Below, one piece after another: positions 8,652-15,500 of a DNA stretch of 64,000 nucleotides; the stretch's first letter is position 1, and the number at the start of each line of letters is the position of its first letter. Position numbers and translations under genes: made by a program. The notes under the pieces are model-generated. The model had not been told where the DNA came from, did no database searches, and was given only the letters and a program-made list of their open reading frames with translations. The stretch is taken from the NCBI GenBank assembly GCA_002337145.1, contig DDFK01000002.1, positions 1,240,868-1,304,867 of the forward strand, read 5' to 3'. This DNA comes from Chitinophagaceae bacterium UBA1930 (GTDB lineage: Bacteria; Bacteroidota; Bacteroidia; Chitinophagales; Chitinophagaceae).

Positions 8652-9068
8652 ATGTATCCAGCAGAAATAGTTTTGCCCATGAAGGCAGAGCTGACCGAAA
8701 GTGGTTTTGATGAAATGGTAACTGCAGAAGAGGTGGACAGCACTTTAAAGAAACAAGGAACAACATTGGTAGTGGTAAACTCTGTTTGCGGTTGTGCAGC
8801 AGGTACCTGCCGCCCGGGTGTTTTGATGGCAGTTCATAACGCCACCAAAAAACCGGATAACCTGGCTACCAGTTTTGCAGGTTTTGATGTGGAAGCGGTA
8901 AACAAAGTACGTGAGCATCTATTGCCTTACCCGCCGTCTTCACCGGCCATTGCCCTGTTTAAAGATGGCCAATTGGTAAGCATGGTAGAGCGTCACCAAA
9001 TAGAAGGCAGGCCTGCACAGGTTATTGCCCAGCATTTAATAAGCGAGTTTGATAAATATTGCAACTAG
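8652..9068 (+). CDS. BrxA/BrxB-family bacilliredoxin
   Basis: A 138-residue thioredoxin-fold protein of the YphP/YqiW (UPF0403) family. The active-site segment VNSVCGCAAGTCRPG (about residues 42-56) has the family's CGC motif. Bacilliredoxins reduce mixed disulfides between proteins and bacillithiol in Firmicutes, and homologues are common in Bacteroidota. No bacillithiol synthesis genes lie nearby, so the thiol partner here is unknown. It is a single-gene transcript with its own promoter and a strong terminator at 9098-9130. Confidence 0.92.
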   Translation: MYPAEIVLPMKAELTESGFDEMVTAEEVDSTLKKQGTTLVVVNSVCGCAAGTCRPGVLMAVHNATKKPDNLATSFAGFDVEAVNKVREHLLPYPPSSPAIALFKDGQLVSMVERHQIEGRPAQVIAQHLISEFDKYCN

Positions 9069-9097
9069 TTTTTTGTTATGATGGATTATTAAGTATC

Positions 9098-9130
9098 AAT
9101 CCTACCGATTCTTCGGTAGGATTTTTTTTT
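9098..9130 (+). terminator. Rho-independent terminator of the bacilliredoxin gene
   Basis: The perfect 11-bp stem AATCCTACCGA (9098-9108) and TCGGTAGGATT (9113-9123) encloses a 4-nt loop and runs into an unbroken T tract to 9130. Confidence 0.9.
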
Positions 9131-9161
9131 GCACAACAAATAACGGTTTCTTAAATAGGCA

Positions 9162-9240
9162 ACAGTCCCGCTTTTCGCTGCTACTACGCCACAAGCCTTT
9201 GCACACAAGGCCTCAGCGTGGTATCCGCTTCAATCGGGTG
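9162..9240. ncRNA. Structured intergenic palindrome, candidate small RNA
   Basis: Three nested helices can be drawn: CCCG (9167-9170) with CGGG (9235-9238); TACTACGC (9182-9189) with GCGTGGTA (9216-9223, one G-T pair); and GCCTT (9195-9199) with AAGGC (9207-9211), closed by a 7-nt loop. The shape, with CCCGCT at one end and GCTTCAATCGGG at the other, resembles a dispersed hairpin I remember from Flavobacteria and other Bacteroidota (possibly the Flavo-1 RNA motif). That identity is a guess; the strand is not known because the element is nearly symmetrical. Confidence 0.45.
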
Positions 9241-9268
9241 TAGCATTCGAATATTGGAATTTTTAATA

Positions 9269-9393
9269 GCACACGGATAATATGGATTGGATGGATTTAT
9301 AGGTTATTGATGATTGGAATTATTTGCTGCTTTCAATGCCCAATTTTTAAAATTGGATACACTTGGGATTATCCTGCTTCGCAGGTAAAAGAT
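9269..9393 (+). repeat. GGAT-rich intergenic direct repeat, copy 1
   Basis: The copy begins GCACACGGAT and contains GGATTGGATGGATTTA and the run GGTTATTGATGATTGGAATT. Its later part keeps GATTATCCTG. It is repeated with a period of 136 bp by copy 2. No convincing reading frame is present. Elements of the form ACACGGAT...GGATGGATTT are widespread intergenic repeats in many bacteria; their role is not known. Confidence 0.75.
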
Positions 9394-9404
9394 TCATTGC
9401 AATG

Positions 9405-9529
9405 GCACACGGATGATAAGGATTGGATGGATTTACAGGTTATTGATGATTGGAATTATTTACTGCTTCCGATACTCAGTTTATAAATTGATACGCAAAG
9501 ATTATCCTGTTTGGTGCAGGTGGAAGATC
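9405..9529 (+). repeat. GGAT-rich intergenic direct repeat, copy 2
   Basis: It is nearly identical to copy 1 over the first ~60 bp (one difference each at TATAGG/TACAGG and TTTGCT/TTTACT) and more diverged afterwards. Both copies share GATTATCCTG near their ends. An 88-codon open frame crosses this copy but is low in coding quality and is treated as chance. Confidence 0.75.
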
Positions 9530-9564
9530 CAAGACATATTCAACTTTTCTGTGAAGCAGAAAAA

Positions 9565-9604
9565 AATCTGTGGTCATCTGTCCAACCCATATCATCCGTG
9601 TGCA
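9565..9604 (-). repeat. Inverted short copy of the GGAT repeat head
   Basis: On the minus strand this reads GCACACGGATGATATGGGTT and then GGACAGATGACCACAGATTT, matching the head of copies 1 and 2 in opposite orientation. With copies 1 and 2 it brackets the stretch between them as a long inverted repeat. From here to the lgt start at 9724 nothing else was recognised. Confidence 0.65.
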
Positions 9605-9723
9605 AAAAATCAATTCAAAAAATATTCCTGCTATATGCCAATTTGTTTTACAATACGCATTGAACTGTCCGCCCTATAATTTGCCCATTTCTAACTAACA
9701 TTGCAACCTGTAACATAAAATAT

Positions 9724-11043
9724 ATGTATCCCAATTTATACTACTTCTTTAAAGACCTTTTTGGTATTGAGCTACCAGGCTTGAAACTCATCAACTCATT
9801 CGGCTTTTTTGTGGCATTGGCATTTATTGCTTCTGCATGGGTATTGACAGTTGAGTTGCGGAGAAAGCAGAAGCAAGGGCTATTCACCTATACCGAGCAG
9901 ATAATAACCGTTGGCCAGCCTGCCACCATTTCAGAGCTGCTCATCAATTTTCTACTGGGTTTTTTAATGGGCTTTAAAATCATTGGTGGCTTTTTGCTGC
10001 CCGATGCATTTGATGACCCGCAGCAATACATTTTTTCGGGCAGGGGCAATTGGCTCATCGGTATATTATTGGGCGGCTTTTTTGCATGGCTTAAGTGGCA
10101 AGAAAAAAACAAGCAGAAACTTCCAAAACCCGAGCAGCGAAAAATACACATCTGGCCGCACGACAGGGTAGGCGATATAGTGGTATATGCAGCCGTGTTT
10201 GGCTTTGCAGGTGCAAAGCTGTTTGATATACTGGAGGCCCCAGGCAGTTTCATGCAGTCCATTAGGGCCGTAAGGGAAGGCAAGCAGGATGCAAGCTCCC
10301 TGATATTTAGCGGGCTTACATTTTATGGCGGGCTGATAGTTGCAACACTCGCAATTATTTATTATGCAAGAAAACACAAGATTCCCATTATACACCTGGC
10401 CGATACCATGGGGCCCGTAATGATGATTGCCTATGCATTGGGAAGGATAGGCTGCCAGGTTGCTGGCGATGGTGACTGGGGCATTGTGAACAGTGCATTT
10501 GTAACCGATGCAAATGGCCATAGCATTGCCGCTACACAAGAGCAGTTTTTAACTGCTGTGCAAAATAATACTGCTTATTATACAAGTAAGTTTGGTGCCA
10601 TCGAAAATTTGCAGCACCATTCAGTAAGCAGCTTTCTGGGTTTGCCCAACTGGCTGTTTGCCTATAGCTACCCACACAATGTGGTAGAAGATGGGGTGCG
10701 GCTTGCAGGCTGCCAGGGCACGCATTGCAATTACCTGCCGATACCTGTTTTTCCGACACCGTTTTATGAAATTGTAGCCTGCCTTATACTGTTCTTTGTT
10801 TTATGGAGCCTGCGTGGCAAACTGAAAGTGCCCGGGCAAATGGCAGGACTGTACCTGATTTTTAACGGGGCCGAACGTTTCTTGATTGAGAAAATAAGGG
10901 TAAACGCCACTTACAATATTGCCGGAATGAAAATTACACAAGCCGAAATCATTTCGTTTTTATTGATTATTGCAGGTATTGTTCTGTTTACGCAGTCCAA
11001 AAAATGGTTCGGTAAAAAAGAAGATACCGTTGCAGTTGACTAA
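9724..11043 (+). CDS. lgt: Prolipoprotein diacylglyceryl transferase
   Basis: A 439-residue inner-membrane enzyme that moves diacylglycerol from phosphatidylglycerol to the lipobox Cys of prolipoproteins. At least seven hydrophobic segments are seen. The signature ALGRIGCQVAGDGDWG (about residues 238-253) corresponds to the Lgt GRxGNFxNGE motif, and GLYLIFNGAERFLIEKIR near residues 375-392 corresponds to the C-terminal R-containing motif. The protein is longer than the ~290 residues of E. coli Lgt because of an extra N-terminal region and a ~90-residue insert after the signature that contains a Cys-x4-Cys pair (CQGTHC). Two in-frame repeats upstream do not encode an extension. Confidence 0.92.
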   Translation: MYPNLYYFFKDLFGIELPGLKLINSFGFFVALAFIASAWVLTVELRRKQKQGLFTYTEQIITVGQPATISELLINFLLGFLMGFKIIGGFLLPDAFDDPQQYIFSGRGNWLIGILLGGFFAWLKWQEKNKQKLPKPEQRKIHIWPHDRVGDIVVYAAVFGFAGAKLFDILEAPGSFMQSIRAVREGKQDASSLIFSGLTFYGGLIVATLAIIYYARKHKIPIIHLADTMGPVMMIAYALGRIGCQVAGDGDWGIVNSAFVTDANGHSIAATQEQFLTAVQNNTAYYTSKFGAIENLQHHSVSSFLGLPNWLFAYSYPHNVVEDGVRLAGCQGTHCNYLPIPVFPTPFYEIVACLILFFVLWSLRGKLKVPGQMAGLYLIFNGAERFLIEKIRVNATYNIAGMKITQAEIISFLLIIAGIVLFTQSKKWFGKKEDTVAVD

Positions 11044-11070
11044 CACTGCAATCACTATTGCTGTTGGCAA

Positions 11071-12048
11071 TTAGAATATGGCAATTACCCTTTCAATAAA
11101 CCAGAAAGCTGCCAGCGAACCAATAATATAAGGCGGTATTTGTTGTACCCATTTGGGTAGCTGTTTCAACTGTTTTTGTAAAAGCCAGCCTAACAATAAT
11201 ATGGCTGCCACAAAAAATACCTGGCCCACTTCCACACCAACATTAAAAAGCACCAATGCCATTGGTATGCTTTGCTGTGGCAGGCCCACTTCGGCCAGTG
11301 CCCCGGCAAAGCCAAAGCCATGCAGTAGCCCAAACACAAATGCCACAATCCATGGGTAATGATAGGTGAGCCTGTCTATGCCCTGATAATGCCTTATCAA
11401 TTCCACAGCCAATAACATAATGCTCAACGCAATCATTGCTTCCACTGGTGCGGGTGGTACGTGCACCATATTCAGTGTGGCCAAAGCCAGCGTAATGCTA
11501 TGTGCAAGTGTAAATGCAGTAATGGTTACAAAAAGCCTGCGTCTGCCTTTTACCAATAACAAAAGTCCAAACACAAATAACAAATGGTCAATGCCTGTCC
11601 ATATATGCTCCACACCAAGTTGCAGGTACTGCTTTACAGGTATATTGCCCTGGTTCTTTTGTTGAATGGATAAAGAAGCGTTACCAGAAGTAAGCAATTG
11701 TGTAATGCTGCTGCCATCGGTAAAAACAATAGTCACAAAAATGTTCATTTCATTGCTGCCAAAACCATCAACGGTAATTGTTTGGCCATTCAAAGCTGCA
11801 TGTGGTTCCTTTAAATCCCATGTTTCCACCTCAAACAGGCCTTCTGTAAATTTTTTGGATGCGGCATGGTTAAACCAGCCTGCTGTTATATGCAAAGCAG
11901 GTGCCTGTGCAGGGTGTTTCCATACAATGCTTGTTGTGCCGTTTGCTGTTTCTGTTAAGCACAGGTAGGCTGTCTTGATATCATGTGCATGAACAAGGTT
12001 TGCCAACAGTATCGTTACGGCAAGCCATACACTTTTTGCTGCCTTCAT
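11071..12048 (-). CDS. HupE/UreJ-family membrane protein
   Basis: A 325-residue protein with a signal peptide (about residues 1-21, ending LVHAHD), a periplasmic beta-rich domain (about 25-135), and a C-terminal membrane domain of six helices. The helix-start motif GVEHIWTGIDHLLFVFGLLL (about residues 146-165) is diagnostic of the HupE/UreJ_2 group. Family members are linked to nickel or cobalt uptake, but this branch, with a long periplasmic domain, is usually uncharacterised. Its start overlaps the stop of the SurA-like gene by 4 nt (ATGA), so translation is coupled. No hydrogenase or urease gene is nearby, which argues against a simple metal-supply role. Confidence 0.85.
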   Translation of the reverse strand: MKAAKSVWLAVTILLANLVHAHDIKTAYLCLTETANGTTSIVWKHPAQAPALHITAGWFNHAASKKFTEGLFEVETWDLKEPHAALNGQTITVDGFGSNEMNIFVTIVFTDGSSITQLLTSGNASLSIQQKNQGNIPVKQYLQLGVEHIWTGIDHLLFVFGLLLLVKGRRRLFVTITAFTLAHSITLALATLNMVHVPPAPVEAMIALSIMLLAVELIRHYQGIDRLTYHYPWIVAFVFGLLHGFGFAGALAEVGLPQQSIPMALVLFNVGVEVGQVFFVAAILLLGWLLQKQLKQLPKWVQQIPPYIIGSLAAFWFIERVIAIF

Positions 12049-12605
12049 GGATGCCTGTATTTGTTGATGATCCTGTATTGTGCCTGTAAAGCCCGTTGCT
12101 TTTGCTTTAGTTGCCTTTCTTTTTCCGCATCAATAAATTTTTGCCTTACAATGGGTACAACATCTTTAAAGTTGGGTGGGTATGGGACATTGTTGGAATC
12201 CAGGTAACTGAACAGCGTTGGATTATTTGCATAAAAAGATTCCAGTTGCTGTGTGGTGGGCTCGGCAACAGCCATCATTTCTTTGGATGCTGTATTCATT
12301 TGCCTGATGAGCAATGTGCGGGTTTCATCAGTTTTGTCAAGACCAGCTTTCAATGCCTCACGGTATTGTATTTCCTCGTTGATGTAGTTATTGATAAACG
12401 AATCCACTTCGGCCTGCGTGGCATCCATGCCCGTAAACTGTTTGTATTGCAGCTTTATTTTTTCAACTATAGCCGAATCTACCACTACCTCTTCTGCTGC
12501 TTGCTCCTTTGCTATTGACGGATGTATGGAATAATTGATCGCAAACAATGCAATGCCAATCAACAAAAAATGCAATAGCGGCTCTTTGAGTAATTTTTTT
12601 ACCAT
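12045..12605 (-). CDS. SurA-like membrane-anchored chaperone lacking the parvulin domain
   Basis: A 186-residue protein with one N-terminal membrane anchor (LLHFLLIGIALFAINYSI, about residues 10-27) and a helical SurA_N-type region (about 40-130: VVDSAIVEKIKLQYKQF and INEEIQYREALKAGLD). It then passes from EPTTQQLESFYANNP directly to a C-terminal helix (VVPIVRQKFIDAEKERQL). In related peptidyl-prolyl isomerases found next to HupE genes, a parvulin domain sits between these two parts; here only about 15 residues remain. The product is therefore probably a chaperone without isomerase activity. The gene is translationally coupled to HupE and has a -7 box 4 nt before its ATG. Confidence 0.8.
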   Translation of the reverse strand: MVKKLLKEPLLHFLLIGIALFAINYSIHPSIAKEQAAEEVVVDSAIVEKIKLQYKQFTGMDATQAEVDSFINNYINEEIQYREALKAGLDKTDETRTLLIRQMNTASKEMMAVAEPTTQQLESFYANNPTLFSYLDSNNVPYPPNFKDVVPIVRQKFIDAEKERQLKQKQRALQAQYRIINKYRHP

Positions 12606-12609
12606 CTGC

Positions 12610-12617
12610 CAAAGCTA
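12610..12617 (-). promoter_or_regulatory. -7 promoter box 4 nt before the SurA-like ATG
   Basis: The minus strand reads TAGCTTTG, an exact TAnnTTTG match, with four bases between its G and the ATG at 12605. Transcription would start at or very near the start codon, giving a leaderless mRNA. Confidence 0.5.
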
Positions 12618-12713
12618 AAAATCAAAACTGAATAATGCGGTCGACCAGTTTCCATTCATACCTATTATTTTGCCGTTCATGATTAAATAATGTACTATGC
12701 ATTATATAGTAGC

Positions 12714-12721
12714 TAGTTTTG
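12714..12721 (+). promoter_or_regulatory. -7 promoter box of the first OMP-barrel gene
   Basis: TAGTTTTG matches TAnnTTTG and lies 49 nt before the ATG at 12771. No clear -33 element is visible. Confidence 0.4.
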
Positions 12722-12770
12722 TATTGTAATATTTAAAAACAAGAACTAAACAATACTAAACTATATTGAC

Positions 12771-15227
12771 ATGAAAAAAATTGCAAGCATCCTCACTGCC
12801 TTGGGATTAACCGCATTATCATTGATAACCAATGCACAAACAACAAATTCTGGAAAAGTGAACGGTCTGGTTACCAGTTCACAAAAACCAGTTGAAGCTG
12901 CAAATGTCAGCCTGCTAAGGGCCAGGGACTCTGCCCAGGTAAAAATGGTCATAACCGATAAAAGTGGCAGGTTCGAAATAACAGCTCTGGCCAATGGCAA
13001 ATACCTATTGCTGGTGGAAGGCATTGGCCATGCCAAATATTGGGGCGATTTTTTTGAACTGACCACTACAAAAAATGCACTCAGCCTGCCCGCCATATCC
13101 CTTAAAGTGGCCAATAAAGAATTGGGAAATGTGACCGTTACCAGCAAAAAGAGCTTTATTGAACAGAAACTGGACAAGACCGTGGTGAATGTGGATGCCT
13201 TGCCCACAACTGCTGGCCTTACCGTGCTGGAAGTACTGGAAAAAGCCCCGGGTGTTGTAGTGGACAAAGACGGCAATATCAGCCTCAAAGGCAAACAGGG
13301 TGTGCTGGTATTGATTGATGGCAGGCCTACTTACCTGTCTGGCCAGGACCTTGCAAACATGCTCCGGAACATGCCGGGCGGCAACTTGGATCAGTTAGAA
13401 ATAATGACCAACCCGCCTGCAAAATATGATGCCAGCGGCAATTCGGGCATCATCAACATCAAGACAAAAAAGAACAAAACCGTAGGTTTTAACGGCAGTG
13501 CAAGCACCAATTACGGGCAGGGTGTATATCCCAAAACAAATAGCAGCATCAACCTCAACTACCGTAATGGCAAGTTCAACTTTTTTGCCAATGGAGGCTA
13601 CAATTACAACGAGCGTTTCCAGAACATCGACATCACGAGGAATTTCAGGGATATAAACACCAACGCCCTGTTATCTGTTTTTGAACAGTATGCCGTCAAT
13701 AAAAGATCGTATAACAGCTACTCGTACAAAGCGGGCATGGACTATTTCCTAAGTAAGAAAACAACTTTCGGCATCGTAGTAAACGGTTACAACAGTAATG
13801 GCAACGAGTTTACCAATAACCTTACCCTGATTAAAGATGCAAACGGCCTGCTTACTACCAGGAACATAGCCGACAATCAAATGATACAAAAGAATGGCAA
13901 CACAGGCGTCAACCTCAACTTTCGTCAATTGCTTGATACAGTAGGTACAGAAATTACAGCCGATGCGGATTACCTGCATTACAATTCGGGCAACAGGCAA
14001 AGCATGAACAACTATTTCTTTGATGCCGCAGGCAACAAGAAAGCACCCGATGAAAAAATGCAAGGTTACTTACCAGCAGACCTGAACATTTACAGTATTA
14101 AGGTGGATTATACACATCCATTAAACAAGACTTCAAGAATTGACGCAGGCATTAAAAGCAGTTATGTGGAAACCGATAACAATGCTTTGTACGATAACTG
14201 GAACGGAACAGGTTGGGTAACCGATGCAGGCAGGAGCAACCATTTTAAATACAACGAAAACATCAATGCGGCCTATGTAAACTATAATAAAGAATTGGAT
14301 AAGCATTGGAGCGTACAAACAGGTTTACGTTTAGAGAACACGATATCCAAAGGCAATCAATTAACAACAGGCGAAAAGTTTAAAAGGGATTACACACAAC
14401 TTTTTCCTACTGTATATATAGGTTATAAATTGAATGATAAAAACCAGTTTGCGTTGAGTTATGGCAGAAGGATTGACAGGCCCGATTACGAAAGCCTGAA
14501 CCCTTTTTACCACTTCCTGGACAAATACACTTACGAAGTAGGCAACCCATACTTAAGCCCGCAGTTTAGCCACAACATAGAGCTGGCACATACATTTGGT
14601 GGCTTTCTTACCACCACATTAAACTACAGCAATACCAAGAACATTATACAAATGGTAATGGATCAAGTAGATAGTACCAATACTACATTCATACGCAAAG
14701 ACAATATTGCCAAACAGCAAAACATTGGTTTATCTATTAGTGCCATGGTGCCTATTGCCAAATGGTGGAAGGCAAACATCTACACCAATGTCTTCAACAA
14801 CAAATACACTGGCATTGTTAATGGGGGCTATTTAGATGTAAACGGTACGGCACTTACTGCAAACATCAGCAACCAGTTCAGTTTCAACAAGGGTTGGGGC
14901 GGCGAACTGAGCGGTAATTACATGACCAAAACAATAGCTGGTGTACTGGTGCAAAAACCAATGGGTGTTGTAAATATTGCAATTACCAAACAGGTGTTGA
15001 AAAATAAAGGAACCATAAAGCTAAACTTAAGGGATATGTTCAACATACAGGCATTCAACGGTTACTCCAGGTACCAGAACATTGATTTGACATTGCACCA
15101 AACTCGCGACAGCAGGGTTGTAAACATTGGCTTCTCCTACCGCTTCGGTAAGGGCAAGCCTGCACAGCAACGCAAAAGGGGTGGTGCGGCCGATGAGCAA
15201 AGCCGTGTGAATGGTGGCGGTAATTAA
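12771..15227 (+). CDS. Outer-membrane beta-barrel protein, CarboxypepD_reg/plug/OMP_b-brl_3 type (copy 1)
   Basis: An 818-residue TonB-receptor-like protein. Residues 1-22 are a signal peptide ending TNAQT. A carboxypeptidase-regulatory-like domain follows (about 28-105), then a plug with LEVLEKAPGVVVDKDGNISL (about 152-171) and KYDASGNSGIINIKTKK (about 218-234). The rest is a barrel with alternating aromatic strands, for example FALSYGRRIDRPDYESLNP. It is paralogous along its whole length to the next gene, 273 nt downstream. No SusD-like lipoprotein accompanies it, so this is not a classical SusC. The substrate is unknown. A terminator follows at 15369-15398. Confidence 0.9.
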   Translation: MKKIASILTALGLTALSLITNAQTTNSGKVNGLVTSSQKPVEAANVSLLRARDSAQVKMVITDKSGRFEITALANGKYLLLVEGIGHAKYWGDFFELTTTKNALSLPAISLKVANKELGNVTVTSKKSFIEQKLDKTVVNVDALPTTAGLTVLEVLEKAPGVVVDKDGNISLKGKQGVLVLIDGRPTYLSGQDLANMLRNMPGGNLDQLEIMTNPPAKYDASGNSGIINIKTKKNKTVGFNGSASTNYGQGVYPKTNSSINLNYRNGKFNFFANGGYNYNERFQNIDITRNFRDINTNALLSVFEQYAVNKRSYNSYSYKAGMDYFLSKKTTFGIVVNGYNSNGNEFTNNLTLIKDANGLLTTRNIADNQMIQKNGNTGVNLNFRQLLDTVGTEITADADYLHYNSGNRQSMNNYFFDAAGNKKAPDEKMQGYLPADLNIYSIKVDYTHPLNKTSRIDAGIKSSYVETDNNALYDNWNGTGWVTDAGRSNHFKYNENINAAYVNYNKELDKHWSVQTGLRLENTISKGNQLTTGEKFKRDYTQLFPTVYIGYKLNDKNQFALSYGRRIDRPDYESLNPFYHFLDKYTYEVGNPYLSPQFSHNIELAHTFGGFLTTTLNYSNTKNIIQMVMDQVDSTNTTFIRKDNIAKQQNIGLSISAMVPIAKWWKANIYTNVFNNKYTGIVNGGYLDVNGTALTANISNQFSFNKGWGGELSGNYMTKTIAGVLVQKPMGVVNIAITKQVLKNKGTIKLNLRDMFNIQAFNGYSRYQNIDLTLHQTRDSRVVNIGFSYRFGKGKPAQQRKRGGAADEQSRVNGGGN

Positions 15228-15368
15228 TTAAGTATTATTTGTATATAACCAGCCATACAATGGGCATCAACTATTGTGGCGTCGCACCCATCAACAACTG
15301 ATTGCAATGCCCAACTTTTATACAAGCACAGGTAATGCCATACAGCAGTCTATGACTTTCATAACGGT

Positions 15369-15398
15369 AAAACTCCGCTCATCCAACAGCGGGGTTTT
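15369..15398 (+). terminator. Terminator between the two OMP-barrel genes
   Basis: AAAACTCCGCT (15369-15379) pairs with AGCGGGGTTTT (15388-15398) with one T-G pair, an 8-nt loop and T residues on the 3' side. It separates the transcripts of the two paralogues. The rest of 15228-15500 holds no recognisable gene. Confidence 0.75.
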
Positions 15399-15500
15399 AT
15401 TGTTTCCTTCAAACATGGATTGTTTCCGCTTATCCAAATTTCACAATTCCGTTTTAAAAGCCCATGCCATTTTTAGGGCATAATCAGCAACGCAACATAT

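Noticed and set aside
9413..9679. 88-codon open frame in the repeat region
   Set aside because: It covers the second GGAT repeat and the inverted head, has odd composition and no homology-like features.
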